Source of the DNA: a virus
IMG/VR virus record: IMGVR_UViG_3300032050_000516
Location: 1 to 31,881 of that record
Reading direction: 5' to 3' (one strand)
DNA length: 31,881 nucleotides
The notes under the pieces were generated by a model that worked only from the letters and a program-made list of their open reading frames with translations, was not told where the DNA came from and did no database searches. Of the stretch, positions 17,347 to 24,208 are shown piece by piece (the stretch's first letter is position 1; every line of letters starts with the position of its first letter). The position numbers and the translations under genes were made by a program.

Positions 17347-18486
17347 TTAATATACAAACACCCCTGTATTTCTATACATCTTCATTTCAAGGACATATCT
17401 GAGGGGGTCAATTAAGTGGTTATTGTCATCCACTGGTTCATCTAAGTTATTCCCATTTTTATCTGTCTTCCAAACATAACTTAATAGCTCAGTTTCTAAA
17501 TTGATTGATGATTCGTGAATGAAAAAATTGCTTCTTTTAATAAGGTCAATCCCATGTAGTATGGAGTTCTTCTTTACAGGTTTTGCGTTTATACCCTGTC
17601 GTCTTAGTTCCTCTATTGCTTGGGGGTTTGCACTATCACAAATAAAATCTTCTTTGAGGTTAATACCCAAGTCCTTTATCTTATAGATGAAGTCAGGTAT
17701 GGTTACATTTCTCAAGTATAATAATTCCTGACAATAGATTGACTCCCCGTTCTTATGAACTTGTATAAGTGTGGAGGGGTCAGAGTATCCCCAGTCAATA
17801 CCGAAACCAAGCAATTTAGACCCCTCTGGTAAGGTCGAATATTTCTGTTGGTGTGAGAATACCATTTTGGTGGGAAGTCCTCTCTGACCTAGTCCAAAAA
17901 CCCTCCAAAGGTTAGGGTCTCTATATTGTAGCTTCTCGATTTCTTGAACTTGTACTTCTGATAAAAAGGGATTGTCTTTGTAGGTGGTAATATTGTAATT
18001 TACATCAGGTTGTCCTTCAAGGTCATAAATCCACGATTTCCATAACGAGGGGTTCAAGTCCATTACTGTCAGATCTGATGTTCTTAGCATTAGTTGTATG
18101 TATTCGTCATAAGATACTTCTGTTGCTTCGTTGATAAATAAGTAATCCCTTTTCCTACCACGTAGTTTGGTTTCATCATCTACTGAGAACCACTCAATCA
18201 TATTCGACCCCAACTGATAATAACCATCCACAGAGTGCCAGTTGTTTTGGTCGTATAAATCAAACTTGATTAGTATTTCCTTGAGGTCTCGTAGGACTGA
18301 CCCTTTGAGTGCTGGTAATGTCTTTCTAACTATTGATAAGGTTTTGTTCTCCTCATTCAATAACTTGTATATGAAATAAATTAGGATATTGTATGTCTTT
18401 GATGCTCTCGATGACCCCTGAAATATGTTAATCCTTTTATCAGAGTTTAATAGCGTTTCGAATACGGATGTTGTTTGTATCTTCAT
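17347..18486 (-). CDS. terL: Terminase large subunit (PBSX type)
   Basis: This 379-aa protein is the packaging motor ATPase/nuclease. The ATPase half has a variant Walker A (GSSRASKTY, residues 24-32) and a Walker B (DYLFINEATE, ~114-123). The nuclease half has three spaced acidic residues: D231 in FGIDWGYSDP, D284 in FICDSANPQA and D360 in NNHLIDPLRY. The size is slightly short but complete. The start ATG at 18486 overlaps the upstream stop by 4 nt (ATGA), with no Shine-Dalgarno sequence. It pairs with the small subunit at 21285-21740, but nuclease and methyltransferase genes separate the two. Confidence 0.92.
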   Translation of the reverse strand: MKIQTTSVFETLLNSDKRINIFQGSSRASKTYNILIYFIYKLLNEENKTLSIVRKTLPALKGSVLRDLKEILIKFDLYDQNNWHSVDGYYQLGSNMIEWFSVDDETKLRGRKRDYLFINEATEVSYDEYIQLMLRTSDLTVMDLNPSLWKSWIYDLEGQPDVNYNITTYKDNPFLSEVQVQEIEKLQYRDPNLWRVFGLGQRGLPTKMVFSHQQKYSTLPEGSKLLGFGIDWGYSDPSTLIQVHKNGESIYCQELLYLRNVTIPDFIYKIKDLGINLKEDFICDSANPQAIEELRRQGINAKPVKKNSILHGIDLIKRSNFFIHESSINLETELLSYVWKTDKNGNNLDEPVDDNNHLIDPLRYVLEMKMYRNTGVFVY

Positions 18487-18875
18487 TCTAATAACTTATC
18501 AAACCATTTATCAATATCGTAGTATCTGCTATTTGTTCCTTTGTCAGCATAACCTCCAACTATTCTTTTATCAGTTTGTTTGTTATTTGTATTACCAAAA
18601 TTACCACCTGTCATATCCATAAGTGTTCCATCAAATATTGTGGATTTACTAATTACACCATCATTCAACATATCATCAGACACCAGTATATTAGCGGGGA
18701 AACGACCTTGTGAAGAACCACAAATAACAGAGTTTTTTATTTGACCGAACTTGGTATTAGAGTCCTTACCATAATCACTATCAATTCCATATTTGACCTG
18801 ATGTTCTAATAAACCATCACCCTCCTCAAATGGTATTCTACAGTCATCTATCCAACTAATACCCTTGCTATACAT
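18483..18875 (-). CDS. Free-standing methyltransferase insert domain, copy 2
   Basis: This 130-aa protein starts MYSKGISWIDDCRIPF and contains QGRFPANILVSDDMLNDG and TNSRYYDIDKWFD. Those three motifs normally occur inside phage DNA methyltransferases, between the middle region and the C-terminal SAM-binding block; this placement is from memory of the family. Here they form a separate gene with no catalytic motif of its own. It is a paralogue of the next upstream gene, with a 54-bp stretch identical. It overlaps its neighbours by 8 nt and 4 nt. It may be a target-recognition or partner subunit for the methyltransferase at 19241-20326. Confidence 0.7.
   Translation of the reverse strand: MYSKGISWIDDCRIPFEEGDGLLEHQVKYGIDSDYGKDSNTKFGQIKNSVICGSSQGRFPANILVSDDMLNDGVISKSTIFDGTLMDMTGGNFGNTNNKQTDKRIVGGYADKGTNSRYYDIDKWFDKLLE
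18657..18710. repeat. 54-bp perfect repeat, copy in second paralogue
   Basis: This block is identical to 19024-19077 over 54 bases and encodes the RFPANILVSDDMLNDG region of both stand-alone methyltransferase domains. Identity in the middle of otherwise diverged genes suggests recent duplication or gene conversion. Such blocks could also recombine and delete one copy. Confidence 0.85.
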
Positions 18876-19263
18876 CTATCAAATTATCAAACCATTTATC
18901 AATATCGTAGTATCTGCTGTTTGTTCCTTTGTCTCCCTTGAAATCGACATAATTTTTTTTTGTTTCTTGGAGTCCCCATCCTGATATTTTATGTAATTTC
19001 AAGTTCCCCTGACTACTGATACTACCATCATTCAACATATCATCAGACACCAGTATATTAGCGGGGAAACGACCTTGAGGAGCTTTAGGTAATAATTCTC
19101 TAACAATATTTTTTATCTCATTACCAAGATTAGTATTACTATCTTTTCTATTACCTGCATATAAGTTTTTCCATTCTTCATCAGTATAACCATCTCCATC
19201 CACAAAAGGAATACGACAATCATCTATCCAACTTATACCTTTAGAATAATTCCTGTTGTCCAT
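18868..19263 (-). CDS. Free-standing methyltransferase insert domain, copy 1
   Basis: This 131-aa protein (MDNRNYSKGISWIDDC) is the tandem paralogue of 18483-18875. It shares the N-terminal YSKGISWIDDCRIPF, the KDSNT segment, the central QGRFPANILVSDDMLNDG and the C-terminal DKGTNSRYYDIDKWFD, while the stretches between differ strongly. Conserved ends with variable middles fit two versions of a recognition domain. It overlaps the methyltransferase end by 23 nt, implying coupled translation. It could instead be a decaying fragment, but both copies keep open frames and tight overlaps. Confidence 0.7.
   Translation of the reverse strand: MDNRNYSKGISWIDDCRIPFVDGDGYTDEEWKNLYAGNRKDSNTNLGNEIKNIVRELLPKAPQGRFPANILVSDDMLNDGSISSQGNLKLHKISGWGLQETKKNYVDFKGDKGTNSRYYDIDKWFDNLIDV
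19024..19077. repeat. 54-bp perfect repeat, copy in first paralogue
   Basis: This is the partner of 18657-18710. A second shared block, encoding SRYYDIDKWFD, lies at the 3' end of both genes (about 18497-18531 and 18885-18919). Confidence 0.85.
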
Positions 19264-20326
19264 TACTTATTTTTTCCTTCAACAACTTCTTGAGGTCTTG
19301 CTTTGATACATTGAACCTTTCCTCAGCGATGTCATAATACTCCTGAGTGAAGTCGATATAGATATGGTTTCTGTCTAATAACTTGCAAGCTAATCCTGTC
19401 GTTCCGCTGCCACCGAATGGGTCTAAAATCCAATCACCAGGTCTTGTAAATAAGGTGATTAAATAAGACATTAACTTTATTGGTTTGACTGTTGGATGGT
19501 TATTTTTTCTCGGTAGTAATTCTGATGATGTCGCTGTCCCATTTGCCTGATAGGAAACTTTACTATTCTTATATTGATTTGTTGCTGGTTTCTCCTCACC
19601 ACTCAATCCAAAGTCCTTTTCCTTCTTTGCTGGTTTGGGGGTTTGAATAAGTGGATAGGTCATCTTGATATTATCAGGTAATGCCTCAAAGTTTAATACG
19701 TGGTCTATGTATGAACCCTCCACAAATGGTTTCATTCCAACGATGATTATTTCCCTTGAAGGTTTTGGTTGGAACCCCGCCTTTGCTCCGTCGTATTTTT
19801 TTGATAGGTCTGTTGCTGGTGCTGTGATATTAGTTATTCTATATCCATTCTCATCTATATCTTTTGAGAAGTTCTCAGCAAATGTGCCTTCGTTAATTAC
19901 ATTATTATCTTTTGTATTTGATACTTTATATGATGTTGTTTCTTGTGATACAACTTCTCTCTCAGCACCTTTTCTTTTATCTATCATCTTTCCAACATCA
20001 GATGCTTTGGGGAATCCACTATGATACACCCATTCAATATTGCTGAAAGATAAGTCAAACCCCGCCTCTTCAAGGTCTCTCGATATTCTCCATAATACAT
20101 CCGTTCTTGGTGCTGCCATAACTGTTATGAATGAGCCAGGTTTCAATACCCTATAACACTCTCTCCATATTTGAGTATCTGGTAATACTTTATCCCATTT
20201 GATAGAACCACTCATAAATGAATATCCATATGGTGGATCCGAACATAACATATCCACACTATTATCTTTTAATTCTTTGAGAACTTCTTTACTGTCCCCA
20301 CATCTCATTATTGTTTCTTGTTTCAT
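19241..20326 (-). CDS. DNA methyltransferase (N6-adenine or N4-cytosine, beta-type motif order)
   Basis: In this 361-aa protein the catalytic motif CSDPPYG lies near the N-terminus (DPPYG 30-34). The SAM-binding motif DPFGGSGTTG lies near the C-terminus (302-311), preceded by NNHPTVKPIKLMSYL. That order marks a beta-class amino-methyltransferase. DPPY fits adenine-N6 or cytosine-N4 methylation. The insert domain often found between these blocks is missing and appears as two separate genes directly downstream. No restriction enzyme is nearby, so it probably protects phage DNA from host restriction. It overlaps the HNH gene by ATGA. Confidence 0.88.
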   Translation of the reverse strand: MKQETIMRCGDSKEVLKELKDNSVDMLCSDPPYGYSFMSGSIKWDKVLPDTQIWRECYRVLKPGSFITVMAAPRTDVLWRISRDLEEAGFDLSFSNIEWVYHSGFPKASDVGKMIDKRKGAEREVVSQETTSYKVSNTKDNNVINEGTFAENFSKDIDENGYRITNITAPATDLSKKYDGAKAGFQPKPSREIIIVGMKPFVEGSYIDHVLNFEALPDNIKMTYPLIQTPKPAKKEKDFGLSGEEKPATNQYKNSKVSYQANGTATSSELLPRKNNHPTVKPIKLMSYLITLFTRPGDWILDPFGGSGTTGLACKLLDRNHIYIDFTQEYYDIAEERFNVSKQDLKKLLKEKISNGQQELF

Positions 20327-20985
20327 ATTATTTTGTTTGATTTTTCATAATTCTCTTTAGCCCACAAAGGTCTCAAGTTTGTATAATGAGATAGTTTGTA
20401 TATCTCTTCTTGATTATTAGCGGACGATATTGGTATAATATGGTCTATGTGCCAAGTTGTATGACTGTAATTCTCCCAAGACATCCCCTCCACAAATTGT
20501 GATTCAATATGGTTTCTCAAGTCATCAGGGCTACAACCTATAACATTAAAAGTTCTTCTATCTTTTTTATAACCCCTTTGTTTGAGATACTCATTCAATC
20601 TTGACCTCATCGTATTTATGAGTTTGTATTTTGGAGTTTGACTTCTAATTTTCATATATTCTTGAAGTGATAGTTTTTTTTCCTCTTCTGTTTTTCTAAC
20701 AATATCATACGGGGTTTCTACTATTCTTGGGGTCACCCCATTTGTTCTGCCTTGATATTGACAAGACGGGGAACAAAATACTTTACCGTGTTTTGTTGTA
20801 ATATGACTTTGACATCGGGTGAAACTTATACCACAGTTTCCACATTCACAATCAACTTGATTAGAAAGTTTATCAGACCTAAAAACATACGAACATTTAC
20901 GAGAGCAAGTAGTTTGTCTCCCCCACTTTGATCTTTGGGGGTCAGCGTCATATTCAACATTACAGACAGGACAATTTCTTTTCAT
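20323..20985 (-). CDS. HNH endonuclease with N-terminal zinc fingers
   Basis: This 220-aa protein has N-terminal Cys pairs (C5/C8, C27/C31, C46/C48/C51, C71/C75) that make zinc-binding knuckles. A C-terminal HNH domain holds TTWHIDHIIPISSAN (H179, D181, H182), H200, YTNLRPLW (N203) and the terminal ENYEKSNK. The middle (~100-165) contains NVIGCSPDDLRNHI, a DNA-recognition block seen in phage HNH proteins. It sits between the small terminase cluster and the methyltransferase. It may be a homing-type nuclease or may assist packaging, since HNH proteins near terminases do so in some phages. Confidence 0.85.
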   Translation of the reverse strand: MKRNCPVCNVEYDADPQRSKWGRQTTCSRKCSYVFRSDKLSNQVDCECGNCGISFTRCQSHITTKHGKVFCSPSCQYQGRTNGVTPRIVETPYDIVRKTEEEKKLSLQEYMKIRSQTPKYKLINTMRSRLNEYLKQRGYKKDRRTFNVIGCSPDDLRNHIESQFVEGMSWENYSHTTWHIDHIIPISSANNQEEIYKLSHYTNLRPLWAKENYEKSNKII

Positions 20986-21012
20986 AAACCAAAAATAAAA
21001 AAAATATTTCTA

Positions 21013-21177
21013 TTATCCTATTTGTAATTTTACTTCCCCATTTTCAAGGGTAGGGGTTTTCTGTTCTGCTATAGATTTTCTCAATAAATTGTTAAATTGA
21101 CGAGTAATGTTCTCGTTCTTCTTTTTCCAAGCATCTACCTTTTGCTTGTGGTTCTTTCTAAGTTTTGACTTTGGCAT
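21013..21177 (-). CDS. Small basic protein (54 aa)
   Basis: The ATG at 21177 (MPKSKLRKNHKQKVDAW) is preferred. It follows the upstream small gene's stop by one base, whereas a longer in-frame start at 21225 would overlap it. The protein is very basic and helical, with a less charged end (ENGEVKLQIG). The function is unknown. Its location behind the small terminase and its basic character suggest nucleic-acid binding. Confidence 0.55.
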   Translation of the reverse strand: MPKSKLRKNHKQKVDAWKKKNENITRQFNNLLRKSIAEQKTPTLENGEVKLQIG

Positions 21178-21178
21178 A

Positions 21179-21307
21179 TTATCTTCCTTGTCCTCTATAT
21201 CGTTTAGGTTTTTGGTCTTTACCACTAAACTTTTTTCTTGCTACTCCTTCCTTCTTTTTGTTGAGTAGGATTTTTCTTTCTGTATTAACCTTTGTCTTTG
21301 TCGCCAT
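21179..21307 (-). CDS. Very small basic protein (42 aa)
   Basis: This 43-codon frame starts at ATG 21307 inside the end of the small terminase gene (23-bp overlap) and ends TAA at 21179. The peptide (MATKTKVNTERKILLNKK, ending KRYRGQGR) is almost entirely basic and polar. It fills the gap between the small terminase and the next gene with minimal spacing, which supports it. A DNA-binding or packaging accessory role is possible. Confidence 0.5.
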   Translation of the reverse strand: MATKTKVNTERKILLNKKKEGVARKKFSGKDQKPKRYRGQGR

Positions 21308-21740
21308 CTGTTAGTTTCCTTACAATTTCAATTTCTATCTTTTTATTTGAGTCAATCTTGTCTCCTTGAGTGGTAATATCAACCTTACTCTCTGCGTTGT
21401 TCCACTCGTCCTTAAACTTATTTCTCATTACCAAACTATAAAGTTGAGAGTTCATCTGTCTTGATGTTCCTAATCCGAATGCTTCTCGTGGTAATCTAGC
21501 CCACCAAGCATGTGATAATTGCCTCATTACAGAAACGGATTCCGCAAAATCTGGTTCTTCAATCATCATTCTTGTAAATGTCTCGTTGGAAATGTTAAGA
21601 TATACCTTACAATCAATATCTAACATACCTTCTTTCCCCATTCTAACGAGTTCCTCTTTCCATCCCTTTGGGAACTCATCCATAGTAACCTTTGGTCTTC
21701 CTATTGGTTTCCCTGTTGGTTTATATGTTCGCTTTGTCAT
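21285..21740 (-). CDS. terS: Terminase small subunit
   Basis: This 151-aa protein has an N-terminal AT-hook-like stretch (KPTGKPIGRPK). A helical DNA-recognition region follows (LDIDCKVYLNISNETFTRMM), then an oligomerisation region with RQMNSQLYSLVMRNKFKDEW, which is characteristic of phage small terminases. The C-terminus is charged (EIEIVRKLTDGDKDKG). It recognises the packaging site and loads the large subunit. It overlaps the upstream gene by 20 bp. The large subunit lies about 2.8 kb downstream, past the nuclease/methylase insert. Confidence 0.78.
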   Translation of the reverse strand: MTKRTYKPTGKPIGRPKVTMDEFPKGWKEELVRMGKEGMLDIDCKVYLNISNETFTRMMIEEPDFAESVSVMRQLSHAWWARLPREAFGLGTSRQMNSQLYSLVMRNKFKDEWNNAESKVDITTQGDKIDSNKKIEIEIVRKLTDGDKDKG

Positions 21741-22047
21741 AGTTGTCTAATATTTTTGCCATTTCATTTATCCGAGTTTGGATTCTCGGTAAACATACAG
21801 CACAACTTGGTTGTAGTTGTTCTCTGTGATACTTGTTATGAAAGTCGTAGAGGTATAATTTCTCATCGTATGAACTTGTTATACCAGCAAGGTAATCAAG
21901 AGCTCGTTGAACTTCTTGTCTTGTGAAGGGGATTGGTTCATCCCCAATAAGTGATTCTAATGTCATAGGTTCAGGTTCGATTATGGTTGTGTTATTTACA
22001 ACTGTAGTTTTTGTTTGTCTTTTATTCCCTTTGCAATTACACCCCAT
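21721..22047 (-). CDS. Small protein with terminal Cys motifs (108 aa)
   Basis: It starts MGCNCKGNKRQTKTT (C3, C5) and has SCAVCLPRI (C82, C85), so the four cysteines could bind one zinc ion. The middle (FTRQEVQRALDYLAGI) is helical. It sits between the sigma-like gene and the small terminase with a 1-bp gap and a 20-bp overlap. I do not recognise a function; a regulatory or packaging accessory role is possible. Confidence 0.6.
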   Translation of the reverse strand: MGCNCKGNKRQTKTTVVNNTTIIEPEPMTLESLIGDEPIPFTRQEVQRALDYLAGITSSYDEKLYLYDFHNKYHREQLQPSCAVCLPRIQTRINEMAKILDNYDKANI

Positions 22048-22048
22048 A

Positions 22049-22564
22049 TCAATTTAATTTTTCATTTAGTTTATTGTTCAAAATCCCTTTTACAATTTTA
22101 ATATCACGACTCAAGTTATTGATGGGGATTTGTGTTAATTTTGATAATTTTGTCAGATTTGCTCCCTTTGATAAATATAAAAGGAAAATTTGCCCCAAAT
22201 ACCATTGCTCTTGTTTGATTTTTTCAACCTCCTGCAATACCCATTCCATTGTTATTACTTCAGGTTCATAATCATCCTGTGGAATATCCATATTTGAATC
22301 AAGTTCAACGAATGTATGTTTCCGATATACTTTGTGAAACTTGCTATTCTTGGAGTGATATTGATTTCTAACAATTCTAGCAAAATAAAAAAACTTCTCA
22401 TTATCAGGAATGGAATTGATTACCCGATTGTTGAGAAGTTCATAGATACAAAGTTGGAACAAATCATCTGTGTTCTCGCCTTTGCTAATTTTGGTTGTTA
22501 TATCAAATAACCTTGTATGATTTTGTTGAATCCACCCTTGTATCAAAACACATCTGATTAACAA
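22049..22564 (-). CDS. Sigma-factor-like protein
   Basis: This 171-aa protein resembles a minimal sigma-70-type factor. An N-terminal half holds KGENTDDLFQLCIYELL and EKFFYFARIVRNQYHSKN, reminiscent of region 2. A C-terminal half holds YLGQIFLLYLSKGANLTKLS and a helix-turn-helix-like end (QIPINNLSRDIKIVKGIL), reminiscent of region 4. The recorded start is TTG at 22564, overlapping the upstream stop; a slightly shorter start is possible. If real, it may direct transcription of phage late genes from the recurring TATATTTAT boxes. That link is inference only. Confidence 0.6.
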   Translation of the reverse strand: MLIRCVLIQGWIQQNHTRLFDITTKISKGENTDDLFQLCIYELLNNRVINSIPDNEKFFYFARIVRNQYHSKNSKFHKVYRKHTFVELDSNMDIPQDDYEPEVITMEWVLQEVEKIKQEQWYLGQIFLLYLSKGANLTKLSKLTQIPINNLSRDIKIVKGILNNKLNEKLN

Positions 22565-22812
22565 ATTGATGGTTCCAATTCCCCTTTGGTAATCTTTCTT
22601 TGAACATAATTATTTTGCTCATCGAAATAATCTAAGTAAGAATTCAAGTATCCCTTCTTTACCATTTTGAGAACTTTGTCTCTTACAGTAAATACTGATA
22701 TATTCAAATCCCTTGCTATTTGGGTATTGGTCGCCACTGTTGATAGTGATTGGGTTGCATTAATTTGGTTGAGAATGTAGGTGTAAATCCTTCTGTCATT
22801 TAAGTTTTTCAT
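22558..22812 (-). CDS. Winged-helix DNA-binding protein (84 aa)
   Basis: This small protein is essentially one winged helix. NTQIARDLNISVFTVRDK (~29-46) is a clear helix-turn-helix, followed by a recognition/wing region (VLKMVKKGYLNSYLDYFDEQ). It starts at ATG 22812, about 14 nt after an inverted repeat that contains a TATATTTAT box (22826-22849). The protein may bind its own promoter. It overlaps the sigma-like gene by 7 bp. The size and position fit an early regulator. Confidence 0.7.
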   Translation of the reverse strand: MKNLNDRRIYTYILNQINATQSLSTVATNTQIARDLNISVFTVRDKVLKMVKKGYLNSYLDYFDEQNNYVQRKITKGELEPSIC

Positions 22813-22825
22813 AGTTTTATCATTT

Positions 22826-22849
22826 TATAGTATAAATATATATACTATA
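22826..22849. promoter_or_regulatory. Inverted repeat overlapping a promoter-like box
   Basis: The arms TATAGTATA (22826-22834) and TATACTATA (22841-22849) form a perfect 9-bp dyad with a 6-nt centre. The box TATATTTAT (minus strand, 22832-22840) lies inside it. It is just upstream of the winged-helix gene, so it is a good candidate operator. Any dyad of pure AT can arise by chance, which limits confidence. Confidence 0.5.
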
Positions 22850-22865
22850 CTGACTATGGTAAATA

Positions 22866-23126
22866 CTAAAAGAAATTTATTTGTTTTTTTATTCTTTCAA
22901 ATAAATCTGCTGCTTCGTAGTTCTCTATCATTTTGAAATGCTCCACCCTACTTGAAAGGTATTCAACATATATTGGGAGGGAGCTAGGGTCTGCTTTGAG
23001 ATCTAAAAACTCTTTGATGATAATCATTCTTGCAATTGAATCCCTATCTTGTTCAGATACATCGAAATATTCCTTATCCATTAGGTCAATGAATTCCCCA
23101 AGTTCTTTTTCTAGTCTATGCTTCAT
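22866..23126 (-). CDS. Small helical protein with UvrB/C-like motif (86 aa)
   Basis: The ATG at 23126 (MKHRLEKELGEFIDLMD) is chosen because it follows the conserved ATATTTATAGAT context also seen before the portal gene. The end, ENYEAADLFERIKKQI, resembles the helical-hairpin UvrB/UvrC motif. The middle is helical and acidic. It starts 12 nt after the stop of the 45-aa gene. The function is unknown; the motif only suggests a protein-protein contact. Confidence 0.6.
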   Translation of the reverse strand: MKHRLEKELGEFIDLMDKEYFDVSEQDRDSIARMIIIKEFLDLKADPSSLPIYVEYLSSRVEHFKMIENYEAADLFERIKKQINFF

Positions 23127-23137
23127 ATCTATAAATA

Positions 23138-23275
23138 TCAATCCTTTGGAAATCCCTGTACTGGTGGTTCATCCCCTTCTTCTTGTTTCTTTCGTTGAAG
23201 TATTTTATCTTTAACTTCTTTATGTTGCTGCTGCAACCATTCCATGTGATGCATCAATCTTTCAATTGAAGTCAT
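23138..23275 (-). CDS. Small 45-aa protein
   Basis: This 46-codon frame runs from ATG 23275 to TGA 23138. It encodes a Gln/Lys/Glu-rich helix (MTSIERLMHHMEWLQQQH) ending DEPPVQGFPKD. It fills the gap between two other small genes with 10-12 bp spacing, which supports it. The function is unknown. Confidence 0.5.
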   Translation of the reverse strand: MTSIERLMHHMEWLQQQHKEVKDKILQRKKQEEGDEPPVQGFPKD

Positions 23276-23285
23276 TTTAGAATCA

Positions 23286-23501
23286 TCACCTCTTTGCCAG
23301 TCCTCTTTCATTCAATAGGTATTTAAGATGTTCAATCATATCTCCTGCTTCTACATAAGATTTAGCATAAAATAATCTGTCTTCAGTACATTCAATTGTA
23401 CTATAATCTGTTAAAAGGTATAATTGATGTTCTTTATGTTCTTTTAACATTTCAATTATTTCTTCAATGAGTTCATAATGTAATTCAATTTGATTTTTCA
23501 T
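23286..23501 (-). CDS. Small acidic helical protein (71 aa)
   Basis: It starts at ATG 23501 (MKNQIELHYELIEEIIEML) right after the G-run repeat region and ends KYLLNERGLAKR. It is helical throughout with one Cys. It is the first gene after the repeat-rich intergenic region at 23502-23662. The function is unknown; a host-interaction or regulatory role would fit an early small protein. Confidence 0.6.
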   Translation of the reverse strand: MKNQIELHYELIEEIIEMLKEHKEHQLYLLTDYSTIECTEDRLFYAKSYVEAGDMIEHLKYLLNERGLAKR

Positions 23502-23662
23502 TTTTATATAGGGGGGTTTAGTTTTTTTATAGGGGGGTTTAGTTTTTTAAGGGGGTATTATAACTATTCTATATTATATTTTATTTAATTTAATATAGTA
23601 ATGTTATAGTATCAGCCTCAAGTTTTTTAAGGGGGGGGTTTATTTTTTTAATGGGGGTATAC
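23502..23662. repeat. Gene-free region with G-run repeats and an AT hairpin
   Basis: This 161-bp non-coding region has five G-runs at 23511-23516, 23532-23537, 23551-23555, 23631-23638 and 23653-23657, most followed by TTTAG or TATTA and T/A-rich tracts. The unit ATAGGGGGGTTTAGTTTTTT is present twice, 21 bp apart. Between the clusters lies an imperfect hairpin (23559-23608) in pure AT sequence. Together with similar G-run motifs on the far side of the winged-helix gene, this resembles iterons plus an AT-rich melting region, as in a replication origin. It could also be a regulatory leader. Confidence 0.55.
23559..23608. repeat. Imperfect AT-rich inverted repeat
   Basis: The left arm 23559-23576 and right arm 23591-23608 pair as TATAAC, a 4-nt mismatch bubble, then CTATATTA, around a 14-nt AT loop. 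It lies between two clusters of G-runs. It may be a DNA-unwinding element, an operator, or a weak terminator. Confidence 0.45.
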
Positions 23663-24028
23663 TTATTTTTCAACGAAATCATAAATCTCAGAGATGTTAA
23701 AATAATATAAATTAAAAGTTTCTTGTTCAACTCTGACTTCTTTAACTGATATTAGATTCAATGAAGATAATTGATTTTCAATTTTTCTTTGTTGATAAGG
23801 ACTTAAATTAAGCTTATCAGTTAATTCTCTTCTGTATATTGACATACCATCAATATCTTCAATTTGCTTTGATTTTACTAAGAACTCATATTTGTCTAAA
23901 AGATAAGTTAAAAAACAAGCACTATTTGGGTCTAACTTTTTGATTAAGGTCATATTCAACATTAGGAACTTATCTTTTCCCAATATACCTCTAATCATAA
24001 TTTCGATTTCAGTTATTTTCTTTTTCAT
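23663..24028 (-). CDS. Winged-helix protein, possible replication initiator or regulator (121 aa)
   Basis: The ATG at 24028 (MKKKITEIEIMIRGILGKDK) is preferred over a GTG at 24058 because the latter would overlap the leader structure. The core has LDPNSACFLTYLLDKYEF and MSIYRRELTDKLNLSPYQQR, then KIENQLSSLNLISVKE and an NLYYFN strand. This is a winged-helix pattern similar to phage replication/regulatory proteins in which a sequence like LSPYQQR forms the recognition helix. It is flanked on both sides by G-run motifs and dyads. It is the first gene of the long minus-strand unit. Initiator and transcription regulator are both possible. Confidence 0.6.
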   Translation of the reverse strand: MKKKITEIEIMIRGILGKDKFLMLNMTLIKKLDPNSACFLTYLLDKYEFLVKSKQIEDIDGMSIYRRELTDKLNLSPYQQRKIENQLSSLNLISVKEVRVEQETFNLYYFNISEIYDFVEK

Positions 24029-24061
24029 AATAATAAAAAAACCCCCATATTTCTCCACTTG

Positions 24062-24127
24062 GTCTTCACATCAAGGGGTACTTTACAGGGGTTCTATAAT
24101 TTCTTTAATGTCCTATGTTGTGAAGAC
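24062..24127 (-). ncRNA. Closed-stem leader or small RNA upstream of winged-helix gene
   Basis: The perfect 9-bp arms GTCTTCACA (24062-24070) and TGTGAAGAC (24119-24127) lie two bases after a promoter-like 16-mer (24130-24145). A transcript starting near 24128 would have its 5' end paired in this stem. Further down, GGGGGTTTTTTT (minus strand) lies just before the ATG at 24028 and could pair with CCCC in the loop to form an alternative terminator. It may be a regulatory leader (attenuator) of the downstream gene. Confidence 0.45.
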
Positions 24128-24135
24128 GGACAATT

Positions 24136-24144
24136 ATAAATATA
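24136..24144 (-). promoter_or_regulatory. TATATTTAT box, leader promoter
   Basis: This box is part of the 16-mer ACAATTATAAATATAC (plus strand, 24130-24145), which is identical to 25415-25430. Both copies stand directly before the 5' arm of an inverted repeat on the minus strand. That shared layout is the best support that this 16-mer is a promoter. Confidence 0.55.
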
Positions 24145-24208
24145 CCCACCCTACATAAAAATTAAATATTATACAATAAAAATTATAAAAATATTTTGAC
24201 TGATTTTA

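Noticed and set aside
22162-22170. An ATAAATATA match as another promoter box
   Set aside because: It lies inside the sigma-like coding region with no gene start nearby, so it was not counted as a regulatory site.
23511-23657. G-runs as a G-quadruplex or telomere-like end
   Set aside because: The runs are separated by 13-15 or more bases of A/T, too long for a stable quadruplex, and the genome appears circular.
24058-24058. GTG at 24058 as the start of the winged-helix gene
   Set aside because: It lies next to the leader stem and adds a short, unlike N-terminus; the ATG at 24028 gives a normal start.
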